A DNA stretch of 64,000 nucleotides from positions 1 through 64,000 of the forward strand of contig NZ_BDCA01000032.1 of assembly GCF_001613265.1 (NCBI RefSeq). The letters are read 5' to 3'. This stretch comes from Nocardia vermiculata NBRC 100427 (GTDB taxonomy: Bacteria; Actinomycetota; Actinomycetes; Mycobacteriales; Mycobacteriaceae). Below the pieces are notes generated by a model, which was not told the origin of the DNA, searched no databases, and worked only from the letters and a program-made list of their open reading frames with translations. A program made the position numbers and the translations under genes. Shown here piece after piece: positions 34,139 through 40,446 of this stretch (within the stretch, counting starts at the first letter, position 1; every line of letters starts with the position of its first letter).

Positions 34139-34585
34139 TCAGCCGGTGACAGCCACGAGCCTGATGCCTGTGACCAGCGACGGCTCTATCTCCACCACCG
34201 TGTCCATGGTCGCGGCAACCCACGATTGCAACAGGTCCTCGTATCGGGAAATGCGGGCCGGGTCGGTGACCGTGCGGGCCAGTCCGGTCACCACGACCGA
34301 CCAGCCCGTGCGGGTCCGCGGGTCGATATCATCGGCCTCGTAGGCGACGACCACCTCGGGATCGGCCCGGATCGATGAGGTCAGGCGCGAGGTGAGCCGA
34401 GTGCGCACGATGATCGTGCCGTCGCGGTCCACCAGGTGATTGACCGGGCGAATGGCCGGCAGCGCGTCCCGTGTGAAAACCACCCGCCCGTAACCGATTC
34501 CCTCGAGCAGGCGCATCGCCTCGGCCCGTTCCAGCGGCACCACACGGCTGGGCGCGCCGTCGGTGGCGCGGGCGTGGCCGGTCAC
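34139..34585 (-). CDS. Pyridoxamine-5'-phosphate-oxidase-fold flavin protein
   Basis: A 148-residue split-barrel protein of the PNPOx-like family: LERAEAMRLLEGIGYGRVVF, then AIRPVNHLVDRDGTIIVRT and a WSVVVTGLARTVTD strand. Such small proteins often bind FMN or F420 and are recurrent members of DosR regulons in mycobacteria. Its catalytic role cannot be stated. GTG 34585 is supported by GAGGAG nine bases upstream. It sits 44 bp upstream of devR on the same strand, so it may lead the devRS operon, and a DosR-like box lies about 80 bp upstream of it. Confidence 0.82.
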   Translation of the reverse strand: MTGHARATDGAPSRVVPLERAEAMRLLEGIGYGRVVFTRDALPAIRPVNHLVDRDGTIIVRTRLTSRLTSSIRADPEVVVAYEADDIDPRTRTGWSVVVTGLARTVTDPARISRYEDLLQSWVAATMDTVVEIEPSLVTGIRLVAVTG

Positions 34586-34664
34586 GGTGCAGCACTCCTC
34601 AGAGACGAAAAGAGAGACGAAAAGCGTGGGTCGCTCACATCTCACCATGCCGGGACGAGGGGGA

Positions 34665-34684
34665 ACAGGGCCGAAAGTCCCATA
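34665..34684. promoter_or_regulatory. DosR-box-like palindrome
   Basis: ACAGGGCCGAAAGTCCCATA matches the DosR consensus TTSGGGACTWWAGTCCCSAA at about 13 of 20 positions, with the AAAGTCCC half-site intact. It lies between the divergent PNPOx-like/devRS unit and desA1, next to devR itself, which supports autoregulation. Confidence 0.55.
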
Positions 34685-34806
34685 CACCCCGGCGACAGAC
34701 CCCGGGCCGAGAACCGATCACGCACCCACTGGGACGGTCGTCGTTGCGAATCAACGCTTGCGGCAGGGCATTGCGGCCGAGTAGCCGGTGGCACCGGCAC
34801 TCCGGA

Positions 34807-34826
34807 ACGAGGACCTTGGGCCCTAC
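34807..34826. promoter_or_regulatory. Second, weaker DosR-like site
   Basis: The core AGGACCTTGGGCCC (34810-34823) fits the DosR consensus at about 12 of 20 positions. It lies about 140 bp upstream of desA1. A third, poorer match (GGGACGGTCGTC) is near 34731. Confidence 0.35.
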
Positions 34827-34912
34827 ACCGCCGCTGCGGGTGCGCGCATGCTCGACAGGTGTTGACGTCCGGGCATGCAACTGTGCCCGGACCCGGATGT
34901 ACGGAGGGTGCT

Positions 34913-34951
34913 GTGTTGCAGATGTCGCAAGCGTCGGCGGGTGCGCGGTGA
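34913..34951 (+). CDS. 12-codon leader ORF coupled to desA1
   Basis: GTG 34913 opens a 12-residue frame (MLQMSQASAGAR) preceded by GGAGGG at 34903-34908. Its TGA stop overlaps the GTG start of desA1 (GTGA, 34948-34951). The desA1 start itself has no convincing ribosome binding site, so ribosomes finishing the leader probably restart at desA1. The peptide has no recognisable regulatory run of one amino acid. This is an inference from spacing and overlap; no homologue is known to me. Confidence 0.45.
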   Translation: MLQMSQASAGAR

Positions 34952-35904
34952 CCCGTCCGCTGACCCAGCGCGAGATCCTGACCGAGCTCGAGCCGGTCGC
35001 CGAGTCCGCCCTGAACCGCCACCTCGCCCTGGCTCAGGATTGGCATCCGCACGACTACGTGCCGTGGAACGACGGACGCAACTTCGCCATGCTCGGCGGA
35101 AATGATTGGGATCCAGGGCAATCCAGGTTGTCCGAGGTGGCGAAGGCGGCGCTGGTGACGAACCTGCTCACCGAGGACAACCTGCCGTCCTACCACCGCG
35201 AGATCAGTGCGAACTTCTCCCGCGACGGTGCCTGGGGGACGTGGGTCGGACGCTGGACGGCCGAGGAGGCCCGCCACAGTATCGCGATCCGCGACTATCT
35301 GATCGTCACTCGCGGTGTCGACCCCGTCGCCCTGGAGCAGGCGCGCATGCAGCATATGACCGGCGGATTCCACGCCACCGACACGGCCATCGCGACCGAC
35401 GAGCCCGGGTTCCTGTATTCGGTGGCCTACGTGTCGTTTCAGGAGCTGGCCACCCGCATCAGTCACCGCAACACCGCCGTCGTCTGCGCCGACCCGGTGG
35501 CGGATCGAATGCTGCAACGGATCGGCGCCGACGAGAACCTGCACATGATCTTCTATCGCACGCTGTGTGGCGCCGCGCTGGAACTGGCACCGGATCAGGC
35601 GATGACCGCGATCGATCTGATCGTGCGCAATTTCCGGATGCCCGGGACCGGGATGCCGAACTTCCGGCGCAACGGTGTGCTGATGGCCAAACACGGCATC
35701 TACGATCTGCGCCGGCATCTGCTGGAAGTACTGCACCCTGTGCTGCGCCGATGGGATATCTTCGGCCGCACCGACTTCGGGCCGCAGGGCGAGCAGGCGC
35801 GGGAGCGACTCGGGGACTTTCTGGACGATCTCGAACAGGTGCAATTGCCTCGCTTCGAGGAACATCGCGCTCGCGCGCTCGCTCGCGAGGCGGCGCAGGC
35901 CTGA
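34948..35904 (+). CDS. desA1: DesA1-like acyl-ACP desaturase
   Basis: Soluble diiron stearoyl-ACP desaturase-type enzyme of 318 residues, which inserts double bands in ACP-bound acyl chains (mycolic acid precursors in mycobacteria). Ligand motifs are TEDNLPSYHRE, WTAEEARHSIAIRDYL (ExxH), SFQELATRISH and ADENLHMIFY (ExxH). The order and spacing match M. tuberculosis DesA1 throughout. GTG 34948 starts the conserved region and overlaps the stop of a short leader ORF. The shared control region holds DosR-like boxes, so induction with the devRS unit is possible. A hairpin follows 45 bp after the stop. Confidence 0.9.
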   Translation: MTRPLTQREILTELEPVAESALNRHLALAQDWHPHDYVPWNDGRNFAMLGGNDWDPGQSRLSEVAKAALVTNLLTEDNLPSYHREISANFSRDGAWGTWVGRWTAEEARHSIAIRDYLIVTRGVDPVALEQARMQHMTGGFHATDTAIATDEPGFLYSVAYVSFQELATRISHRNTAVVCADPVADRMLQRIGADENLHMIFYRTLCGAALELAPDQAMTAIDLIVRNFRMPGTGMPNFRRNGVLMAKHGIYDLRRHLLEVLHPVLRRWDIFGRTDFGPQGEQARERLGDFLDDLEQVQLPRFEEHRARALAREAAQA

Positions 35905-35948
35905 GCCGGGACTGTACTTCTCGTGAGCGGACAGGCCCGGCAGTGATC

Positions 35949-35971
35949 TGGACCGGTTGTTTTCCGGTCCA
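35949..35971 (+). terminator. Terminator after desA1
   Basis: TGGACCGG and CCGGTCCA form an 8-bp perfect stem with the loop TTGTTTT. It is followed 20 bases on by a very T-rich tract (about 35998-36010) that may instead be part of the next promoter. Confidence 0.5.
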
Positions 35972-36061
35972 CTGCACCGTGGGAGCAGCGGACTGGCTTT
36001 TTATTTTTTCTGACGTATGGTCGAAGTCAGTCGGATGGAACTTCGAAAAGCAGGAGCGACA

Positions 36062-36184
36062 GTGGCTGACAAATCCCGTGGAAAATCGCTGAAGAAACCG
36101 TCGGCGACCATGAAGGAACGCCGGGCGGCGAAGCGTGAGCAGCAGGAGAACTCCGTGGAGGTCGTGCGAAAGAGGAAGCGCTGA
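36062..36184 (+). CDS. 40-residue highly basic protein
   Basis: GTG 36062 has a good ribosome binding site (GCAGGAG, five bases upstream) and opens a 40-codon frame starting MADKSRGKSLKKPSATMKER and ending VVRKRKR. More than a third of the residues are Lys or Arg, so it may bind nucleic acid or ribosomes. Small actinobacterial proteins with a similar KS-LKKPSAT...KRAAKR pattern are often annotated as hypothetical; function unknown. It is preceded by an unusually AT-rich promoter-like segment (GGCTTTTTATTTTTTC near 35995) and followed by a clear hairpin, so it is probably its own transcript. Confidence 0.7.
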   Translation: MADKSRGKSLKKPSATMKERRAAKREQQENSVEVVRKRKR

Positions 36185-36212
36185 AGCAGGTCTCGTAAGC
36201 AGCGCAGTCGTG

Positions 36213-36239
36213 GTCCGCCCGCCCGCAGACCGGGCGGAC
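36213..36239 (+). terminator. Terminator after the basic 40-residue gene
   Basis: GTCCGCCCG and CGGGCGGAC pair over 9 bp with a nine-base loop, 28 bases after the stop. Confidence 0.6.
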
Positions 36240-36370
36240 AGCACGCCGGCAGCCTTGCCGGGCACCCCTCGTCGAACACTCGAAGGAAAAAGGAAGCATT
36301 CTTCCCGCTTTTCTCGCATTGTATTCGTTCGACCCTGTATGTGACGAAATTCTTTTTCGAGGAGTGGAAC

Positions 36371-36529
36371 ATGACTGCGTCGGCAATTGCAGAGAGCAGA
36401 AATTACGACGGAACGCGGTTCACGACCGCCGAAATCAAGTCTCGAATCGAGGCGATGTTCGATGCACGGGCACACCGCACACCGACCGACAGGTTCGGCA
36501 GCAGTGAACACGACGAACACGAACCCTAG
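36371..36529 (+). CDS. Small acidic protein of unknown function
   Basis: A 52-residue frame beginning MTASAIAESRNYDGTRF with GAGGAG six bases before the ATG. It contains one probable amphipathic helix (TTAEIKSRIEAMFDARAH) and a polar acidic tail SSEHDEHEP. The frame overlaps the start of the next gene by 26 bp, consistent with translational coupling. No family is recognised. The composition (less GC-rich upstream) and short length make it easy to miss in automated annotation. A GTG 30 bases upstream is in frame but has no better site. Confidence 0.55.
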   Translation: MTASAIAESRNYDGTRFTTAEIKSRIEAMFDARAHRTPTDRFGSSEHDEHEP

Positions 36530-37124
36530 GGGCGGGGCACCGGTACCTCCCGGGCGCTGCACCGCAGTTCCGTCGGCGGGCCGGGCGCACCGGCTCGAGG
36601 ACGCGATACTCGCCGAGTTTCGCGAGTTCGGCATCGAGGCCACCACGGCGGGCGTCTCGGACGGCCCCTGCCGGTGGTGGCCGGGCGACCGGTCGCCCGC
36701 GCCCCCACAACCGATCACCGTCAGCGGTAGCGGCGACGAGGCCGTCGTGGTCGTTCTCGGCCGCACACCGCTCGAATTCCTCTTCGGTACCGCCGGCGAG
36801 GGACGAGCGGGGCTCCCACTGCTGCTGCGCACCGCGCGAGCGCGGTCCTTCGAAAATCGTGTGTGCGAGAAGGTGACCGAGGCAGCCATGGCCGTCGAGG
36901 CGCGCCGCCTGCTGATCGTGTGCGATGCCACGCGAACCGGTCCGGCCGAGCGACCGCGTGCCATCCGGTGGGTTCGCGAAATGGCGCACCGAATCGGATA
37001 CGAGTCGTCGATCAACGGCCTGCAGGACCTTGCGACCTCATATCTCGTCCTGGTCGCCGCCACCGAATCCGCGGATGCGGCACGCTCGGTGCTCGACTGG
37101 TATCGGGGCGTCGAAGAGCGCTGA
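36504..37124 (+). CDS. Orphan protein of unknown family
   Basis: A 206-residue protein; GTG 36504 is the first start after the disordered, proline-rich N-terminus (TNPRGGAPVPPGR) becomes plausible. The remainder looks globular: RLEDAILAEFREFGIEA (helix), EAVVVVLGRTPLEFLFG (buried strand), a middle helix SFENRVCEKVTEAAMAVEAR, RRLLIVCDATRTGPAERPR, and a C-terminal helix-strand pair ending SVLDWYRGVEER. This alternation of strands and helices suggests an alpha/beta fold, but I recognise no family or motif. It converges on the TetR regulator gene and follows a small acidic gene it overlaps. Confidence 0.6.
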   Translation: MNTTNTNPRGGAPVPPGRCTAVPSAGRAHRLEDAILAEFREFGIEATTAGVSDGPCRWWPGDRSPAPPQPITVSGSGDEAVVVVLGRTPLEFLFGTAGEGRAGLPLLLRTARARSFENRVCEKVTEAAMAVEARRLLIVCDATRTGPAERPRAIRWVREMAHRIGYESSINGLQDLATSYLVLVAATESADAARSVLDWYRGVEER

Positions 37125-37158
37125 GCGCCACGCACCGGTAACCCGAGTCGCGCCGCGC

Positions 37159-37737
37159 CTACCGAAGAAAACCGTCGAAGAACAGCTTCGTCAGCAGTTC
37201 CGCGAAATCTTCGGTGCTGTGCTCGGCGCGACTCGGCCAGTGCATGCTCGCCCACAACGAGTCGCGCACAGTGCGATAGAAGAGCTCGGCCGGTATGTCG
37301 CTCCGGAAGGTTCCGTCGGCGACACCGGCCTCGAGCGCGTCCAGCCAGTAGTTGCGTATCTTCCGCGAGGCGGAGTCCACCGTTTCGAGCAGGCCGTGCT
37401 CACGGAGATACTGCCGATTCTGCTGGTATATCGCCGTCGGATGCGGGTGCACATCGATGACCTGCAGGGTTTGCCGGATCAAGCCGCCGACGGTGTCGCG
37501 GGGGGCGTTCGAGTTCGCGACGACCTCTCCGAATCGCCGGTCGATATCGGTCATGTAGCCGGACAGGATCTCCTGCACCAGAGCGTTTTTGCTGCGGAAG
37601 TAGTGGTACAGGCTGCCCGAGAAGACACCGGCACGGTCGCCGATCTCGCGGACCGAGGTCGCGCTGATTCCGCGTTCGGCGAACAGCTCGGCCGCCAACG
37701 CCATGATCTCCTCGCGCCGATTCTCCGTTCGCGCCAC
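37159..37737 (-). CDS. TetR-family regulator, KstR2-like
   Basis: A 192-residue TetR/AcrR repressor. The HTH is ELFAERGISATSVREIGDRAG followed by VFSGSLYHYFRSKNALVQEIL, the ...SGSLYHYF pattern of KstR2 and related acyl-CoA-responsive regulators. The ligand domain keeps IYQQNRQYL and NYWLDALEAGVADGTFRSDI, also seen in KstR2. KstR2-type repressors are released by acyl-CoA intermediates. It is divergent from the long catabolic operon with a perfect KstR2-consensus operator between them, so it most likely represses that operon and itself. GTG 37737 has AGGAG five bases upstream. Orthology to true KstR2 is not claimed, since the HIP genes (ipdAB) are absent here. Confidence 0.85.
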   Translation of the reverse strand: MARTENRREEIMALAAELFAERGISATSVREIGDRAGVFSGSLYHYFRSKNALVQEILSGYMTDIDRRFGEVVANSNAPRDTVGGLIRQTLQVIDVHPHPTAIYQQNRQYLREHGLLETVDSASRKIRNYWLDALEAGVADGTFRSDIPAELFYRTVRDSLWASMHWPSRAEHSTEDFAELLTKLFFDGFLR

Positions 37738-37829
37738 CGTGTCTCCTGTGTTGTTCGAAATTCGGCGGCGCAGTCCAACTCAGTGGGAATCGGGGATGCG
37801 CATCTGCCGGGACATCTCTACTGTACTTT

Positions 37830-37843
37830 ACCAAGCGCTTGCT
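37830..37843. promoter_or_regulatory. KstR2-type operator
   Basis: ACCAAGCGCTTGCT fits the KstR2 operator consensus AnCAAGnnCTTGnT at every fixed position; its core CAAGCGCTTG is a perfect palindrome. It lies 93 bp upstream of the divergent TetR start and 20 bp upstream of the first catabolic gene, where binding would block transcription of the latter. Confidence 0.8.
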
Positions 37844-37863
37844 CAAGAACGGCGGTGGGAGTG

Positions 37864-38415
37864 ATGCAAACCTTGGAACAACAATTCGAGCAGTTCGTCG
37901 GTCAGGAGGCCGAGCCACCGCGGGTGGCGCGATACCCGGTCAATGCGGCGATGATCCGCAACTGGGTCGAGGCACACGACGATCTCAACCCGATCTATGT
38001 CGATACCGACGCCGCCCGCACCACGGGTCGTGCCGACGTGGTCTGCCCACCGGCGATGATCTCCACCTGGGTGATGTCGGGTTACCGTCGCTGGCGCGAG
38101 GTACAGCGCCTCCGCGCCGAACGGGTCGTCGAGGACTGCGCGTACGCGCGGTTGCTCGCGCTGCTGGACGAGGCGGGATTCACCTCGGTGGTAGCCACCG
38201 ACGTGGAGCAGGACTACCACCGTGAACTGGTACCCGGCGACCATGTCACCGCCCACTTCACCATCGAATCGATCTCGCCGGTCAAACGCACCGGGCTCGG
38301 TGAGGGTCGCTTCATCACGTTGCACAAGTCCTACGAGAACCAGCACGGAGATCTCCTCGCCGAGGAACGTTTCCGGCTGCTCCGTTTCCGGCCCCAGACC
38401 GACAAGGAGGCATGA
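37864..38415 (+). CDS. MaoC-like hotdog protein, N-terminal half of a split ChsH2
   Basis: A 183-residue FAS1/MaoC-like dehydratase domain. The hydratase motif position reads AHDDLNPIYVD (residues 37-47): Asp39/40 and the NP turn remain, but the catalytic His is replaced by Tyr45, so this subunit is probably structural. In steroid degradation ChsH2 is one protein with a non-catalytic MaoC domain fused to a DUF35 domain and partnered by catalytic ChsH1. Here the next two genes are exactly a DUF35 protein and a ChsH1 protein, so this gene corresponds to the first half of ChsH2. ATG 37864 follows a GGTGGGAG site very closely; GTG 37861 is an alternative. Confidence 0.8.
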   Translation: MQTLEQQFEQFVGQEAEPPRVARYPVNAAMIRNWVEAHDDLNPIYVDTDAARTTGRADVVCPPAMISTWVMSGYRRWREVQRLRAERVVEDCAYARLLALLDEAGFTSVVATDVEQDYHRELVPGDHVTAHFTIESISPVKRTGLGEGRFITLHKSYENQHGDLLAEERFRLLRFRPQTDKEA

Positions 38416-38825
38416 TGACCGGGGTACCTCACCTGATCGTCACCCAGGACAACGAGTTCTGGTTCACCGCCGCGAAGCAGGGGCGACTGGAGATCCAGCG
38501 GTGTGCCGACTGCCAGACGCTGCGCCACCCACCGAGTCCGGCCTGCCCCAGCTGCCGCTCCTTCGCCTGGGACACCGTCCAATCGAACCGGCGAGGCCGC
38601 TTGCACAGCTGGACGGTCATTCACCATCCCAAGGACCCGGCATTCGACTATCCGCTGGCGGTAGGGCTGCTCGATCTGGCCGAGGGAATCCGGATCGTCG
38701 CCGACATCGCCGGCGTCGACCATGAGCGGCTCGAGATCGGAATGGAACTCGAGGTCGGCTTCGCCGAACACGCCCACGGCGAGATGCTTCCGCAGCTGCG
38801 GCTTCCGAGCGGAGGTGCGGCATGA
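38412..38825 (+). CDS. DUF35 zinc-ribbon/OB-fold protein, C-terminal half of a split ChsH2
   Basis: A 137-residue protein with an N-terminal helix (EFWFTAAKQGRLEIQRC), a rubredoxin-like zinc ribbon (Cys31, Cys34, Cys45, Cys48) and an OB fold. In the steroid side-chain system the DUF35 part of ChsH2 binds the thiolase-fold aldolase Ltp2 and is needed for its activity. An Ltp2-like gene lies two genes on, so the same bridging role is expected. The gene overlaps its upstream neighbour (stop TGA at 38413-38415, ATG at 38412 and again at 38415), with AGGAGG just before, and shares an ATGA overlap with the next gene. Confidence 0.85.
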   Translation: MMTGVPHLIVTQDNEFWFTAAKQGRLEIQRCADCQTLRHPPSPACPSCRSFAWDTVQSNRRGRLHSWTVIHHPKDPAFDYPLAVGLLDLAEGIRIVADIAGVDHERLEIGMELEVGFAEHAHGEMLPQLRLPSGGAA

Positions 38826-39232
38826 GCCTGCCCGAATGCACGGTGGGCACCGAGTTGCCGGCCCTGGACCTCCCGCTGGATCGGAGCACCATCGTTGCCG
38901 CCGCGATGGCCTCGCAGGACTTCGAGGATGTGCACCATGATCCCGGCGCCGCGAACGAGCGCGGTATGCCCGACATCTTCATGAGCATCAACTCGACGAA
39001 CGGATTCATCGACCGATACGTCACCGACTGGGCCGGACCGGCTTCCCGGATCCGCAAGGTCGCGCTGCGCCTCGGGGTTCCGAACTTCCCCGGCGACACC
39101 ATGCGCATGAGCGGCGTGGTTACCGAGATCGACGGCGCCCTGGTGACCATCGCGCTCGAAGGCCGCAACGACCGCGGCGTACACGTCACCGCCCGGGTGA
39201 GCGTCGAACCGTACCAGGAAGGAACACGATGA
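38822..39232 (+). CDS. ChsH1-like enoyl-CoA hydratase subunit (MaoC fold)
   Basis: A 136-residue single hotdog hydratase. The catalytic segment ASQDFEDVHHD (30-40) keeps Asp33 and His38, equivalent to the Asp and His of mycobacterial ChsH1, and the following DIFMSI...YVTDWAGP and LRLGVPNF...GDT stretches also follow ChsH1 closely. With the two preceding gene products it should form an MaoC hetero-complex that hydrates a bulky alpha,beta-unsaturated acyl-CoA. It overlaps both neighbours by ATGA, so the hydratase and the following aldolase subunits are made in step. The exact substrate is not known; steroid side-chain CoA esters are the precedent. Confidence 0.87.
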   Translation: MSLPECTVGTELPALDLPLDRSTIVAAAMASQDFEDVHHDPGAANERGMPDIFMSINSTNGFIDRYVTDWAGPASRIRKVALRLGVPNFPGDTMRMSGVVTEIDGALVTIALEGRNDRGVHVTARVSVEPYQEGTR

Positions 39233-40413
39233 CCGCCACCGGCTTCTCCGGGGCCGCCGCAATCGCCGGTATCGGAGCCACCGAGTTCTCGAAGAATTCC
39301 GGACGCAGCGAATGGCAACTGGCCTGCGAGAGTGTGCTGGCCGCACTTGCCGACGCGCAGATCGGGGTCGAAGAAGTGGACGGCTTCGCGCTGTTCACCA
39401 TGGAGACCAATCCGGAAATCGCCGTCGCCCGCGCGCTCGGCATTCCGGAACTGAAGTTCTTCAGCCGCATTCCGCACGGTGGCGGTGGCGCGTGCGCGCC
39501 GGTACAGCAGGCGGCGCTGGCGGTGTCCAGTGGTGTCGCCGACGTCGTCGTGGTCTATCGCGCCTTCAACGAACGCTCCGGTCACCGATTCGGTTCGGGC
39601 CCACCGCCGTTCGCGTATACCGCGAACACCGATCAGGAATACCGGAACTGGATCAATCCCTACGGCTTGATGACCCCGGCACAGCAGGAAGCCTTCCTGG
39701 CCCGCCGCTACATGAACAAGTACGGGGCGACCAGCGCGGACTTCGGCGCGATTTCGGTGCTGTCGCGCCAACACGCGGCCCGTAACCCGAAGGCATGGTT
39801 CTACGACCGTCCCATCACGCTGGAAGATCACCAGAACTCCAGGATGATCGCCGACCCACTGCGACTGCTGGACTGCTGCCAGGAAAGCGACGGTGGCCAG
39901 GCACTCGTCATCGTCAGCGCCGAGCGGGCCCGCGATCTGCCGCACCCGCCCGCCGTCATCTCCGGTGCCGCTCAGGGCGTCGGTCCACAGCAGATCTCGA
40001 TGAGCAGTTACTACCGCGACGATATCGACGAGATGCCCGAGGTCGAGCTGGTGGCCCGGCAGCTGTGGAATCAAGCCGGAATCGGCCCGGACGGCATCGA
40101 TGCCGCGGTGCTCTACGACGCCTTCACCCCGATGGTGCTGCTGCAACTCGAGGAGTACGGATTCTGCGGCCGCGGCGAGGCCAAGGACTTCATCGCTGCC
40201 GGTGAGCTCGAACTCGACGGACGCCTGCCGATCAACACCCACGGCGGTCAGCTGGGCGAGGGATACATTCACGGCGTCAACGGCATTGCCGAAGGCGTCC
40301 GGCTGATCCGCGGCACATCGGTCAACCAGCCGGCCAAGGACATCGGCAATGTGCTGGTCACCGGTGGTTCACCGGTGCCGCACAGCGCGATCGTCCTGTC
40401 CACGGACCACTGA
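39229..40413 (+). CDS. Ltp2-like thiolase-fold aldolase (lipid-transfer protein family)
   Basis: A 394-residue thiolase-superfamily protein of the Ltp2/SCP-x-type group, which in steroid catabolism cleaves a tertiary beta-hydroxyacyl-CoA by retro-aldol reaction to a ketone and propionyl-CoA. It opens with AAIAGIGATEFSKNSGRSEWQLACE, keeps Tyr296 in LYDAFTP and Tyr346 in GEGYIHGVN (positions where Ltp2 tyrosines act), and has GGQLGEG and NVLVTGGSPVPHSA at the C-terminal half. The thiolase catalytic loop is not intact, as in other Ltp2 proteins. Its dependence on DUF35 and ChsH1-like neighbours is supported by the ATGA overlaps upstream. Assignment of catalytic residues is by analogy. Confidence 0.85.
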   Translation: MTATGFSGAAAIAGIGATEFSKNSGRSEWQLACESVLAALADAQIGVEEVDGFALFTMETNPEIAVARALGIPELKFFSRIPHGGGGACAPVQQAALAVSSGVADVVVVYRAFNERSGHRFGSGPPPFAYTANTDQEYRNWINPYGLMTPAQQEAFLARRYMNKYGATSADFGAISVLSRQHAARNPKAWFYDRPITLEDHQNSRMIADPLRLLDCCQESDGGQALVIVSAERARDLPHPPAVISGAAQGVGPQQISMSSYYRDDIDEMPEVELVARQLWNQAGIGPDGIDAAVLYDAFTPMVLLQLEEYGFCGRGEAKDFIAAGELELDGRLPINTHGGQLGEGYIHGVNGIAEGVRLIRGTSVNQPAKDIGNVLVTGGSPVPHSAIVLSTDH

Positions 40414-40446
40414 TCAGATCGACTCCTCACAAAAGGTAATTCCGAT

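Noticed and set aside
34728..34747. Third DosR box
   Set aside because: Only about 9 of 20 positions fit the consensus, too weak to list as a feature.
34642..35865. Long minus-strand frame opposite desA1
   Set aside because: Coding pattern, motifs and start signals all support the plus-strand desaturase; the opposite frame is a high-GC artefact.
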